A DNA stretch of 43,319 nt from Candidatus Anammoxibacter sp. (GTDB lineage Bacteria; Planctomycetota; Brocadiia; Brocadiales; Anammoxibacteraceae), in NCBI GenBank assembly GCA_021777105.1, contig JAIQZQ010000059.1, positions 1 through 43,319 of the forward strand, in the 5' to 3' direction. Shown in pieces: positions 30,333 through 39,261 of the stretch; within the stretch, counting starts at the first letter, position 1, and the number at the start of each line of letters is the position of its first letter. A program made the translations under genes and the position numbers. Under the pieces are notes generated by a model. The model was given only the letters and a program-made list of their open reading frames with translations, searched no databases and had not been told where the DNA came from.

Positions 30333-33300
30333 CTAATGTAACGACTTGGGGATGTATATGTCCTTATTATCTGCTCTTCTTCGTTCCTGAATGATTTCGT
30401 AGGCATCCCAGGCTGCTATATGAACCCATGGGCTTTTAGTTTCATCTTTTAGTTTTTTTACGGAATTTTCCAGGTCTATTGATATTGAATCTCTTAGTTT
30501 AATAACTTTTACAGCGGCTCTACGATATCCCGATAAATTATGAGAAAGCATCATTAACAATTCATCTCTTGTTGTTGATTGCAATAATTTACCCAAAACG
30601 TTGCCGGCTATGTTTCTGATGGAAAAATCCTTATCATTTATTGCCGCAATTAAAACTTCAATTATTTCCTCATCGCTTTTATCCAGCTTTCCTAATGCTT
30701 CTAAAGCGCGAATCCTAACGCCATATCCTTTATCCTTAGTGGCTGTAATTAAGGCGGTAATTACTTCCTGATCATCGCATCTCAACATTCCCAGGGCTTC
30801 GGAAGCAAGCGCTTTTACGTTATAGCTTTTATCATTAGTCGCGGCAACCAATGCGGCAATAACAGCTTGATCCGTTTCACCTAACTGCCCAAGCGCTTTA
30901 GCCGCGCCGGCCCTGACACTAAACCTGGAATCCTCAAGGGCTGCAATAAGCTCTCTGATTATATTGTTATCACTCCTGTTTATTTCCCCAAGCGCTTCCG
31001 CGGCTTTGCCGGCGCCGGAGAAATTGCCGTCTTTTAAAGCTGTAATCAGCGCTGCAATTACTTTTTCATCACTTTTCCCGAGCTGAGCAAGGGAGTGCAT
31101 TGCTTTCGCGCACACATCATCTCTACTATCGCCAAGCGCTGTGATTAAGGCTGTGATTACTTTTTGATCACTATTGCCTATTTCCCCCAACGCATCCGCC
31201 GCTCCCCCTCTCACAGTAAATTCCTTGTCATGCAAAGTTGTAATCAAAGCATTAATAGTATCCTGATTACATTTGCTCAATTTCACAAGCACATCCGCAA
31301 CTTTTCGCTGAACATTAAAATCCCTATCTCCGCCTTCAATTAATGCAAACAAAGATTCCACCAGTTCGCTATTCCTTTGACATATTTCACCCAGCTCTAA
31401 TGTTGCATTTAGACGAACATTATCATCTCTATCAACGAGATCACGAATTAAGGCCGTAACAACCAGCATATCACTTTGCCCAAGTTTTACCAGCGTCTCC
31501 GTTGCCCTTTTACGGACAAAAGAATCCTTATCCTTAAGAGCTGTGATTAATGTTTTAATTATTGTCATATCTCGTTGGCCAATTGCAACCTGGGCATCCG
31601 TAACTCCTATTCGAACATTGGCATTCTCATTATTTAATGCGCTATTTAATGTGCCGGCGGTATTTTTATTGTTTTTGCAAAGTTTTATTAGCGCTTCCAC
31701 CACTCCGCTCATGAACAATGAATCCCTCTCTTTTAAAACGGAAACCAATGCGGCGGCAACATTTTCATCTCTTTTTCCTTGATTTGCCAGAGCATCTATC
31801 GTTTTTGCCCTCACATAAGAGTCGTTGTGCGACGCTTTTCTAAGTGTATTAATCATTGAATTGATACGGCTTTGATCGCTTGGCACAGTTTTTTTATTAG
31901 TAACTAACTTGTTTTTATCGGCCCTTTTAGGCGCATCTTCTGATGCAATTTTCTCGCTTATTATTTTTTCTGCTTGCGTTACAGTATCGCTAAACTTTTC
32001 GCAAAAATCTTTATCCTCAACTTTCAAAGAACTAATCAAATTGCCTATAAGTTTTCTGTCAGTTCTACTAATTTTTCTCAACGTCTCTTCTATTTGCACC
32101 CTAACGAAAATATCATTATCATTCAGGCCCATAATTAATCTTTTAATTCCTTCTTTGATAAGGCCTGCCTTGAACATTAGATAACCACTTTCATAAAGGC
32201 TTAGTATTTCAAATAGTTTATGCCAATTATATTTATTCCCGCTTGATATTATATAACGGTTTTTTATCAGGTTGAGAGAATCCGTATTTTTTAAATCTTT
32301 TTCAAAAATACCGGTAGTTACTTTAAAATTAAATGGATTAAAGCGTCTTAAGATTTCTATCTCTCGCATTTGGTTTTCATTTATTTGGTCTGTAAAGCGA
32401 GCTTCAAACTGATTGAACAGCGCAAAAAACCACGCGAAAAACAGGCAACACAGAATTGCAAACGAAACTGTTGTGCCGCGCAATCTCAATCTTCTATTTA
32501 TGTGTTTTTGATATTTTATTGTCCATTCTTTAATTTCATTAACCAGATAATCATGCTTTATCTCATACCACACAGAATGGATATGTTTTTCCCGGTTTAG
32601 GATATTAAGGCGCACAAGCTTGTTTAACAAATGGATAGTCCCTGCATGATTTTTTTTACTTACTCTTAAATCCATAAATAGTTGCCTTCTTGAAATAAAT
32701 CTTCGCCTGCCGTCCTTAGTTCTTAACTTTAAGAATATTTTTAATAGCAATTTATGATGTTCTTTAGGAATTGTCTCTATTATTGTAAATATTCTATGTT
32801 GAAGAATATTTTTAGTCCCTCCGGCAAACTTATAATCTTTAAAATGAATTATGTTTTCATTTTTTCTTTTGATCGACCATAAAGCATGGCAAACTAACTG
32901 AAGCGGGATAATGTCTATTCTATTATGATTATTCTTTAGTTCATTAACCACCGAGCTAATTAATTTATCTTCATAATGAACACCGCATTTTTTTGCCGGC
33001 TCTTCAATAACACGACGCGCATTATCAATTGACAAACTTCCCAGAAGCACGTCGGAATTTTGAAATTCAAACGCAATTTCATTGCGAAATTCAAATAAGT
33101 TCACATAACAATTATCTCTTGTCGAAATCACTACTGATACTTGTAATTGATCATCATTCTTTATGCTTAAAAGCTGCTTAAAAAATGCCTTGCGCTGTTT
33201 AGGGTGATTGCGCAACACGATAAAGAACTCTTCAAATTGATCTAAAAATATTACAATAGGCGCAGGCGGCTTTATTTGGTTTGAATCTTTTTTTAAATGC

Positions 33301-33650
33301 GGATTTACAGCGTATGTTAGAAAATCATGCAGATTTTCAGTTTCTATATTTTGCGCCAATTTAAGCTCTTTTGAAACTGAATTTATTATTGAAGCGCTTG
33401 GATTGTCATCGCATAAGGCGTAAATTGTCTTATACCCAAGATTTTCCAACGCAGGTCTAACCCCGGCATTGATAAGCGACGTTTTTCCTGAACCGGAAGG
33501 TGAAAAGAAAACAAGAAGTTTCGTTGATTTGATTTCGCTAACCATGCGTTTAACTTCGTTTTCCCGGCCAAAAAACAAGCCGGATTCATTAAAAGCGTAA
33601 GAATCAATGCATTTGTACGGTTCTTTCATAATTGGCGCCGTTTCATTCAA
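30333..33650 (-). CDS. nSTAND-type NTPase with membrane helix and HEAT repeats
   Basis: 1105 residues. Residues 11-380 are a STAND NTPase of the nSTAND1 type: FFGRENEV (26-33), Walker A FSPSGSGKTSLI (G53-T57), Walker B VIFLDQFEEFF, and the typical winged-helix tail KHDYLVNEI. A hydrophobic segment at about 392-413 (FAILCCLFFAWFFALFNQF) is flanked by Arg/Lys on the N-side, so the NTPase is probably cytoplasmic and membrane-tethered. Residues about 595-1085 contain roughly 14 HEAT-like repeats of 33 residues (ALITALKDKDSFVRKRATET and variants), a likely ligand-recognition solenoid. STAND proteins switch on upon target binding and many serve in signalling or antiphage immunity. No effector enzyme domain is seen, so the membrane helix may be the output. 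The gene stands alone. Confidence 0.85.
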   Translation of the reverse strand: MNETAPIMKEPYKCIDSYAFNESGLFFGRENEVKRMVSEIKSTKLLVFFSPSGSGKTSLINAGVRPALENLGYKTIYALCDDNPSASIINSVSKELKLAQNIETENLHDFLTYAVNPHLKKDSNQIKPPAPIVIFLDQFEEFFIVLRNHPKQRKAFFKQLLSIKNDDQLQVSVVISTRDNCYVNLFEFRNEIAFEFQNSDVLLGSLSIDNARRVIEEPAKKCGVHYEDKLISSVVNELKNNHNRIDIIPLQLVCHALWSIKRKNENIIHFKDYKFAGGTKNILQHRIFTIIETIPKEHHKLLLKIFLKLRTKDGRRRFISRRQLFMDLRVSKKNHAGTIHLLNKLVRLNILNREKHIHSVWYEIKHDYLVNEIKEWTIKYQKHINRRLRLRGTTVSFAILCCLFFAWFFALFNQFEARFTDQINENQMREIEILRRFNPFNFKVTTGIFEKDLKNTDSLNLIKNRYIISSGNKYNWHKLFEILSLYESGYLMFKAGLIKEGIKRLIMGLNDNDIFVRVQIEETLRKISRTDRKLIGNLISSLKVEDKDFCEKFSDTVTQAEKIISEKIASEDAPKRADKNKLVTNKKTVPSDQSRINSMINTLRKASHNDSYVRAKTIDALANQGKRDENVAAALVSVLKERDSLFMSGVVEALIKLCKNNKNTAGTLNSALNNENANVRIGVTDAQVAIGQRDMTIIKTLITALKDKDSFVRKRATETLVKLGQSDMLVVTALIRDLVDRDDNVRLNATLELGEICQRNSELVESLFALIEGGDRDFNVQRKVADVLVKLSKCNQDTINALITTLHDKEFTVRGGAADALGEIGNSDQKVITALITALGDSRDDVCAKAMHSLAQLGKSDEKVIAALITALKDGNFSGAGKAAEALGEINRSDNNIIRELIAALEDSRFSVRAGAAKALGQLGETDQAVIAALVAATNDKSYNVKALASEALGMLRCDDQEVITALITATKDKGYGVRIRALEALGKLDKSDEEIIEVLIAAINDKDFSIRNIAGNVLGKLLQSTTRDELLMMLSHNLSGYRRAAVKVIKLRDSISIDLENSVKKLKDETKSPWVHIAAWDAYEIIQERRRADNKDIYIPKSLH

Positions 33651-34029
33651 TCTTTAAGAATATTATTAGCAAAAAATCATCCCCTTAGGTTATTTTATCA
33701 CATATATGAGATCGTTGTAAAACCTGCCGGATTAAATTGTTTAACTAATTTTTATTATAATTATCCTTCTAGTATTATGTGTGAGTGGTCTCAAAAATAC
33801 AAAGACTTTGGCCTGGTAACACATACAAAGGTAATTGAAAGATAGCTAAAAGATGGCGCTATAAGGCTTTAGGCGCTTACACATCCATTGCGCTAATTTA
33901 TCTCTTACAATATGTATAACCCCTTATATATCTTTAGGTTGCGGGAACGGTGTCCTTTTCAAATTTCAAATATTTTTGGCTGAACTTATTTTAAAAAAAG
34001 TTGAATTTAATAGAGATTTAGGCCATGAT

Positions 34030-34101
34030 ATGAAGAAAAAGCTTCCTACATATCCTCTTGCATCTTGTCCATTAGATTTATTAACTTTAATAGATTTCTA
34101 A
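34030..34101 (+). CDS. Possible 23-residue leaderless or precursor peptide
   Basis: A short ORF starts at ATG 34030 and stops at TAA 34099-34101, four bases before the start of the YkgJ-like gene. The product begins MKKKLPTYPLASCPL and ends in a hydrophobic DLLTLIDF. It has a basic N-terminus, a single Cys and no signal peptide. The position directly before a Cys-cluster protein and a PqqD-like protein is what a modified-peptide (RiPP) precursor would have. Ribosome binding is weak (TTTAGG about 8 bases upstream), so the ORF could also be chance. Confidence 0.3.
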   Translation: MKKKLPTYPLASCPLDLLTLIDF

Positions 34102-34105
34102 ATAA

Positions 34106-34639
34106 ATGTCTAAAAATATCTTGGGAAATAAACAGAAAATATGTATGAACTGTGGTTTTTGCTGTGATAATACTCTTTTTGAGCATGTAGGAATAAAAAA
34201 GGCAGAAAATGTTGCTGATATTTTTAAGAAAAGTTTGTATATGTTTGAAGGAAATCAGTATTTCCGGCTTCCATGTCCCCATTTTAACGGCAAATGCGCT
34301 ATATATAACCTGAAGAAACCGTATATTTGCTCATATTTCAAATGCAAATTGCTCAGAAGATTCATAGAATGTGAAATTGATTTCAACAAGGCTATGAACA
34401 TTATTGATAATGCTAAAAAATTAAGGGCGGAAATAATTGAGTTGTATAAAAAACTGAATAATGGGAAAATTGCCACGTTTGGAGAGTTGGTTACTTACAT
34501 TCGTGAAGCAAAGAAAAACGATAGCAAAGAATTTAAAATATTAAAAGCGAAAATCAGCTTGTTAAATCTACTTCTAATAAAGTACTTTGAATCAAAGAAG
34601 ACATTTGATGGATTTTTAAAACCAAACCAGTATGATTAA
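34106..34639 (+). CDS. YkgJ-family cysteine-cluster protein
   Basis: 177 residues. The N-terminus has the family signature KICMNCGFCC (C13, C16, C19, C20), followed by LPCPHFNGKCAIYNLKKPYI and CSYFKC, giving the eight-cysteine pattern CxxCGxCC...CP...C.IY...P..C..F.C of zinc/iron-chelating YkgJ proteins. The remaining ~90 residues are Lys-rich and helical. The family binds a metal or Fe-S cluster and its biochemical role is largely unknown. The gene overlaps the PqqD-like gene by 8 bases, so the two are translationally coupled and probably act together. No ribosome binding site is obvious, but a short ORF ends 4 bases upstream, allowing coupling. Confidence 0.85.
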   Translation: MSKNILGNKQKICMNCGFCCDNTLFEHVGIKKAENVADIFKKSLYMFEGNQYFRLPCPHFNGKCAIYNLKKPYICSYFKCKLLRRFIECEIDFNKAMNIIDNAKKLRAEIIELYKKLNNGKIATFGELVTYIREAKKNDSKEFKILKAKISLLNLLLIKYFESKKTFDGFLKPNQYD

Positions 34640-34898
34640 ATACGTAAGAAATCAAAATACTATCGCAAGTAAATTGGACGATGAGTTGGTAATGACTGAT
34701 CTTGAATTGGACAAGCACTTTTCCATGAATCCCGTGGCGTCACGTATATGGGAGATAATAGAAACACCCAAATCCATTGATGAAATTTGCGATAAGATTA
34801 TGGAAGAATTTGAAATTGATCAAAGCATTTGTGAAAACGATGTAAATTGTTTCATCAAAGAACTAATCTCGCTGAAAATTGCAACTGAGAGCAAATAG
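34632..34898 (+). CDS. PqqD-like RiPP recognition element protein
   Basis: 88 residues. The pattern DDELVMTDLELDKHFSMNPV, then ASRIWEIIETPKSIDEICDK, then a region of ICENDVNCFIKELISLKI, follows PqqD: a beta strand with D..., Y/F-xxN, IW..L, SIDEI and a three-helix tail. PqqD-type winged-helix domains grip leader peptides in RiPP biosynthesis. There is no radical SAM enzyme, peptidase or transporter in the neighbourhood, so this is an unusual stand-alone case, coupled to a Cys-cluster protein. It overlaps that gene by 8 bases. Confidence 0.8.
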   Translation: MIKYVRNQNTIASKLDDELVMTDLELDKHFSMNPVASRIWEIIETPKSIDEICDKIMEEFEIDQSICENDVNCFIKELISLKIATESK

Positions 34899-34980
34899 GT
34901 AAACAGGCAATAGTTTAAATTAGGCTCTTATTACTGAGGCCAACAATAAAGCTACTATATTGAATTTAAATATTTTCCTA

Positions 34981-35021
34981 TAATTCCCCCTCCCTTGATG
35001 GGAGGGGTTAGGGGAGGGTGA
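34981..35021. repeat. Solo arm of the CCCTCCCCTAACCCC element
   Basis: CCCCTCCCTTGATGGGAGGG then GTTAGGGGAGGGTG, the same family as the element at 11068-11245. The rest of 34899-35490 holds a GGCAAGGAAGCCTGTGCC hairpin near 35111 and the repeat at 35327. Confidence 0.6.
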
Positions 35022-35326
35022 TAAAATTCGCGCAAAAAAATGGTATCATATGCTCCGGCCTAGGTAGTAAGTTCATTAATTGTTTCTTTAATTTAAAATA
35101 TTGAAATACAGGCAAGGAAGCCTGTGCCACTATTTATATGATTTGTAGAATTACTTAATTCAGATTGTCAACTCCGCGCTCTTTGCGCTCTTTGCGTTTA
35201 TCCATATGTCATAAGTTTTAATTAACGCCGGATATTGCGCTGTTAATGTTTGCATACAACATGCTAAATATGTTAACGGATGAGGGCTGAGAATACAATA
35301 ATGTATGATGGGTAATTGCGGCAACC

Positions 35327-35392
35327 GCGAAGCTGGGGCTTCTTGAATTGCCGGTTGCCAAGCCGGGCTTGGCAACCAGGGCGTTGTAGGCG
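35327..35392. repeat. Hairpin repeat related to the 15.8-kb leader
   Basis: GGTTGCCAAGCC/GGGCTTGGCAACC (35353-35378) makes a strong hairpin. The neighbouring CGCGAAGCTGGGGCTTCTTG is the inverse of the sequence at about 15815-15836. It is a third copy of the GGTT(C/G)CCAAGC repeat family in the window. Confidence 0.6.
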
Positions 35393-35490
35393 CGAGACCG
35401 CGCCTTTTTATGGCAAGTAAATTACTCAACACGGAGTATTGTTAATGTCCGTATGGTTCAAGCCGGAGACGTTGAACCAACATAAAGGCG

Positions 35491-37635
35491 CTAAAATTCA
35501 TATCCCAATTCCACAAAGAACGTCCTGCCCGGGCGGGGGATGTCGGAGGGGATGGTGTTGGCCGGGGTGAAATCGGTGTACTCTTTGTCAAGCAGGTTAT
35601 ATAGCGAGGCTTTTACTTTCATGGTTTTAAAAAACTCTTTTACGGTTAGCGTTAGGTCAAGCAGGGCAAAGCCGGAGTTTTCGTCCCTGTCATCTGATTC
35701 ATCCCTTTCTCTATGGCCGGTAAAAAATGCATGGATGTTTGAGTTAAGATATTTGCATATTTCATAATTAAGCCCCACGTTTCCTTTATGCTTTGCCACG
35801 TTTGGTATAGGGTCGCCTTTAGATTCGGAATCAAGATATGTGTAATTGCCATAAACGTAATTGTTAGCGCCAAAGTTTGCCTTCAGTTCAAGTTCTATAC
35901 CCTGAATATTAGAGTCTTGAATATTGTCAAATACAAGGGGGTCGCTTGGAGATTCCTTTTGAAGAAAACCTATCTCATTGCGAACCACATTGTAGAAATA
36001 ATTGATGTTCGCGTTGAAATTGTCCGTGATGTCATAGCCCATTCCAATTTCGTATGTCCTTATCGTCTCAGGCTCCAGATCGGGGTTTCCTATAACTGAA
36101 AAATTGTTGGTGGTGTAGAGTTCCTGGAAATTAGGCGGGCGGAATGCTTGTCCATATAACAGCTTTAGGTTTGCTTTATCCAGAAATTGCCATGTAATCC
36201 CGATTCTTGGGTTGGTTGTGCCTTCAAAATCGCTATAATGATCATGCCTGACGCCGAACGTAAACCCAATATCGTCTGATATGTCCCAGTGATCCTGCAA
36301 ATATACGGCCCAAATCTGCCTGATCACTTCGCGGTTCCAATTGGTAGCAGTGGTGTTCTGCAAACCCGGGGCATCAAAAGGCGCGCCTGTTACAGGATCA
36401 AAATTTGTTCTAAATTGCAGATTGTCTTGCCGTTCCCACCTATAATCAAATCCTAATATAAAGTTGTTGTTGTCCGTAATATCATACTCAAACTGAGCAT
36501 TGCTCCCCAATACTCTATTTGTGCCGATGGGCGATCCTTCCCGGCCTTCTGGAAAAACCTCAACATCTCCATCATTGTCCAAATCGCGTGGAAATATAAA
36601 GCCGTCTGGAAATGTCTCGTTCATCAACACGAAATCGAATTGATCGTAATAAACGGTTGGTTTAATAGAGAGCCTGTCGCCTATATCATACTTGTAATTA
36701 AGCTCGGCCATTGCATAATTTAACTCCTGGCTTGAATCATCAGTCAGTGTAAACAATGTGCTTGCAAAAGGCTCGGTGTCTTTGTTCTGATATTTCGCTT
36801 TAAATACCAGATCTTTATAAGAGAGTTTCGCGCTTAGGTCAAGCTTGTTTCTGCTATCGTCAACCCTGCCCGGGGCTAGTGAAAATTGGTTAACGAATGG
36901 TTGTAAAGTTAACGAATCGTCCTCCAGAACGCCGTTATAACCATTTGTATTATAAAAGCCAACGTTTCCTGTAACATCAATTCCATAAAGATCTTTGCCG
37001 TAAAGTATATTATAGTCCTGGGTGTCAAAACTCCCGAACCCGGAGCTTACTTCAACTCCATCCACATCATGCCCGTCTTTTGTGATAATATTAATTACAG
37101 CCAGAAAAGCGTTGCCGCCATACAGGGCTGAACCTGGGCCGCGTATAACTTCGATCTTTTTAACATTCTTTAATGTCAAATCGTCAAAAAAGAGGAAAGT
37201 TGAGCCGCTTAACGGCTGGTTTAGTGTATGACCATCCAGCAGCATTTTAATTTTGCCTACGGTAATTATCTGCCCTCTTGCCCCATAACGCTCAGTTCCC
37301 AAAACCGAGCTCTTATAAGTGTTAAAGCCGGGGATTAGGCGGAGCACCTCGTTTAGCGTCCTTGCTCCCATGTTCTCAATCTCTTCGGCAGTGATAACTG
37401 TTACCATTGACGGAGCTTTTGACACTTCAACCCTGCTTTTAGTTGCAATGTTAATGTAATTCTCTTCGCGCAACCAGGCAAGCTCATCCTCAAAATCCAT
37501 TTCGGCGGCATTGGTTTCCGGTATTGTATTGTCAATGGTTTGCGCAGAAACCGCGCTCTGCTTTGCAATGCATAGCGTTAATACGAAAATTAGCGCCGCA
37601 ATATGCGCAAGTTTTAATTTGTTTGAGATAATCAT
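35491..37635 (-). CDS. TonB-dependent outer-membrane receptor
   Basis: 714 residues from the ATG at 37635; an upstream in-frame GTG at 37659 would add 8 residues before the signal peptide and is less likely. N-terminal signal peptide: KLKLAHIAALIFVLTLC, with cleavage expected after AVSA. A plug domain follows, KAPSMVTVITAEEIENMGAR then EVLRLIPGF and IEVIRGPGSALYGGNAFLAV, typical of the CirA/BtuB/FepA group. The rest is a 22-strand barrel pattern ending TFFVELGYEF with a terminal aromatic, as needed for outer-membrane assembly. Substrate (siderophore, cobalamin, other chelate) cannot be told. No TonB, ExbB or transporter genes and no regulator are beside it, so it is a solitary receptor. Confidence 0.92.
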   Translation of the reverse strand: MIISNKLKLAHIAALIFVLTLCIAKQSAVSAQTIDNTIPETNAAEMDFEDELAWLREENYINIATKSRVEVSKAPSMVTVITAEEIENMGARTLNEVLRLIPGFNTYKSSVLGTERYGARGQIITVGKIKMLLDGHTLNQPLSGSTFLFFDDLTLKNVKKIEVIRGPGSALYGGNAFLAVINIITKDGHDVDGVEVSSGFGSFDTQDYNILYGKDLYGIDVTGNVGFYNTNGYNGVLEDDSLTLQPFVNQFSLAPGRVDDSRNKLDLSAKLSYKDLVFKAKYQNKDTEPFASTLFTLTDDSSQELNYAMAELNYKYDIGDRLSIKPTVYYDQFDFVLMNETFPDGFIFPRDLDNDGDVEVFPEGREGSPIGTNRVLGSNAQFEYDITDNNNFILGFDYRWERQDNLQFRTNFDPVTGAPFDAPGLQNTTATNWNREVIRQIWAVYLQDHWDISDDIGFTFGVRHDHYSDFEGTTNPRIGITWQFLDKANLKLLYGQAFRPPNFQELYTTNNFSVIGNPDLEPETIRTYEIGMGYDITDNFNANINYFYNVVRNEIGFLQKESPSDPLVFDNIQDSNIQGIELELKANFGANNYVYGNYTYLDSESKGDPIPNVAKHKGNVGLNYEICKYLNSNIHAFFTGHRERDESDDRDENSGFALLDLTLTVKEFFKTMKVKASLYNLLDKEYTDFTPANTIPSDIPRPGRTFFVELGYEF

Positions 37636-37849
37636 GATTTGTAGTGTTGGCGCGCCCACCGCGCCTGTGATTTGGCTATTTTAATTGCAAAATCATTTAA
37701 AACAAAAAGTATATCAGGTTACAAATTAATTGCCAGCCGTAATTTTAACTGTTAATCCCGGCTGCGCAACAGGATTTTATGGAATGCGCCGGAAAGTTGG
37801 GTAAAATAAAATTACAATTTGTATATATTCCTAAAAAGTTGTGCTATTT

Positions 37850-37994
37850 AGGAATGAATTCCGAAATAGTTAGATTTAAAAGCTGCATAAAGGATTCGGA
37901 GATTGAAGGTTGGGCAAAGCTTGTCCTCGTGAAAACCGGGATCTTCCTGAAGATGCCGGCACAAAAGTCCAAGTTATTTCTTTCTGAGCCCTTA
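37850..37994. repeat. Degraded copy of palindromic element family A
   Basis: Contains AAAGGATTCGGAGATTGAAG with TGGGCAAAGCTTGTCC and CCTGAAGATG, equivalent to the right half of copy 1, and ends with the family terminus AGTTATTTCTTTCTGAGCCC (37972 on). The left half is lost or scrambled. It fills the gap between the TonB receptor and the Fic locus. Confidence 0.5.
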
Positions 37995-37997
37995 ATC

Positions 37998-38729
37998 TCA
38001 TTTTATTATATAAACGGTCGATCTACCCCCTCCGGCTCTCTTTACTATATCCATATCTACCAATTTATTTAAATCAGCCACTGCCTGGGTTCTTCCCAGT
38101 CCCATTAATGTTTGATATTCGGCAGCTTTTATTCTTTTATATTTTTTAAATAGATTTATTGATTTTTGCAATCTATTGTCCAGCGTTAAAATAGCGTCAT
38201 CTTTTATATTCAGTTTTTCAATTCTGTTTAAAGCTTCTTTATACGCGCTGTTTAAACAATTTAACCAGTATTCAAGCCATGTTGTAATATTTATGCCGGC
38301 TGGTATATCATAAAAATTAGAGGCCTGGACTTTTCTTAAATTAGTGTAATACGCTTTACGGTCTGTTTCATGCGACTTCTCCAGGCTTGCGTATTTAGCC
38401 ACCTCATATCCATTACAGTGTAAAATGTAATTTGTTAAGAGCCTTGCCGCCCTGCCGTTTCCATCCATAAACGGATGTATTGTGACAAATCTATAATGAA
38501 AAATTCCGGCAATAATTAGAATGTTTACCTCATCCATTATAGAGCTGTTTACCCATGAAATAAGGGAATTCATCAAAGTTTTTACTTCGTTAAAATCAGG
38601 AGGGATGTAAATAATTGATCTTGTTTTTGAATCCTGAATTGAATTTTGCGCCAACCTTAAAAATCCTCTTAATTTGCCTGTAACAATGCCTTTTTGGAGA
38701 ATTTTATGAGTATTTAAAATTAAATCCAA
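37998..38729 (-). pseudogene. Fic protein, C-terminal part (catalytic core)
   Basis: 243 residues including the Fic core: the catalytic motif HPFMDGNGRAAR (H85-R96) fits HxFx(D/E)GNGRxxR, with an active-site flap region SIIYIPPDFNEV before it. A winged helix-like C-terminal part (YQTLMGLGRTQAVADLNKLV) follows, as in the Fic/DUF4172-less class II enzymes. Intact Fic proteins transfer AMP from ATP to target hydroxyl groups. The N-terminal part with the inhibitory motif lies in another frame (38801-39067). The break is an 11-bp tandem duplication, so a full 352-residue enzyme is restored by deleting one unit. In this sequence the reading frame is broken. Confidence 0.85.
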
Positions 38730-38794
38730 TGATAATTGTTTGTTTTTACCGGCTTCTTCAAAGAGAAACGCCCTTGCTTGTGAATAGTTTAATA

Positions 38795-38822
38795 TCTCTT
38801 TTAAATCTCTTTTAAATCTCTT
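38795..38822. repeat. 11-bp tandem duplication breaking the Fic gene
   Basis: The unit TCTCTTTTAAA occurs twice in tandem plus a third partial copy (TCTCTT). Removing one unit joins the two Fic parts as KEILNYSQARAFLFEEAGK. It is a slippage-prone site. Confidence 0.8.
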
Positions 38823-39067
38823 CTGTTTTTAACGTTTTTTTCTTTTAATTGGCCTGTTAACGCCATGGCCGCATGTTTTATTGTAAGTTTATTGCCTTCA
38901 AGTTTTGTGGAGAAATGGGCGGCGTCAATATTTGCGGCGGTATTTATGGCGAACTCATCATGCAGGTTGTTTGACAAACTCTCTAACTTCCCCTGCATTT
39001 TTGAGACAGCTTCGATGTTTTTAAGAATAGCATTATTGAAATTATAAACCGGCGTGTAAATATTCAT
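38801..39067 (-). pseudogene. Fic protein, N-terminal part (inhibitory motif)
   Basis: 88 residues ending NRRDLKEI. It contains DAAHFSTKLEGNKLT, whose STKLEGN carries the self-inhibitory (S/T)xxxE(G/N) helix of class II Fic proteins, with Glu blocking the ATP pocket until relieved. Upstream the leader 39068-39110 contains GAAAGAATA repeats that recur at 41912. No strong ribosome binding site. Together with 37998-38729 it forms one disrupted gene. Confidence 0.82.
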
Positions 39068-39083
39068 GGAGCTATTTTAATAT

Positions 39084-39110
39084 TCTTTCGCTATTCTTTC
39101 AATAATCTTT
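39084..39110. repeat. Dispersed 28-bp repeat, copy 1
   Basis: CTTTCGCTATTCTTTCAATA then ATCTTTC, closely matched at 41912-41940 (CTTTCGCTATTCTCTTAATA...). The first lies in the Fic leader. Confidence 0.5.
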
Positions 39111-39123
39111 CGGTCTTTTTAAA

Positions 39124-39212
39124 GAATAACGTTGCGCAAGCCTGGGGCATTGAACACGTAAGCGGTGTTTTTTTGATTTTTTATCCGAATTTCATTGTTC
39201 GTATTGTTAGAT
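39124..39212 (-). other. attC-like site 4 on the minus strand
   Basis: Read on the minus strand: ATCTAACAATACGAAC at the left, and GCTTGCGCAACGTTATTC at the right. The right end shares GCAACGTTA with sites 2 and 3, and the left end CTAAC pairs with GTTA. The inner hairpin is poor, so this is a weak candidate. Confidence 0.22.
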
Positions 39213-39261
39213 GTTGTTTAATGTGATTGAATTTCATCCTTTTAGAATATAAAATACCTCT

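Noticed and set aside
30600..31860. Apparent ~99-bp periodicity that could suggest a DNA repeat array
   Set aside because: Caused by the 33-residue HEAT repeats of the nSTAND protein; the repeats diverge at DNA level, with no CRISPR-type direct repeats.
33776..33844. 22-residue ORF starting MCEWSQKYKDFG upstream of the YkgJ-like gene
   Set aside because: It is over 250 bases from the YkgJ gene, without a ribosome binding site or any similarity to the 23-residue ORF next to it.
35160..35432. Minus-strand ORF (90 aa)
   Set aside because: Lies over hairpin repeats, including GGTTGCCAAGCC, and has no ribosome binding site or family pattern.
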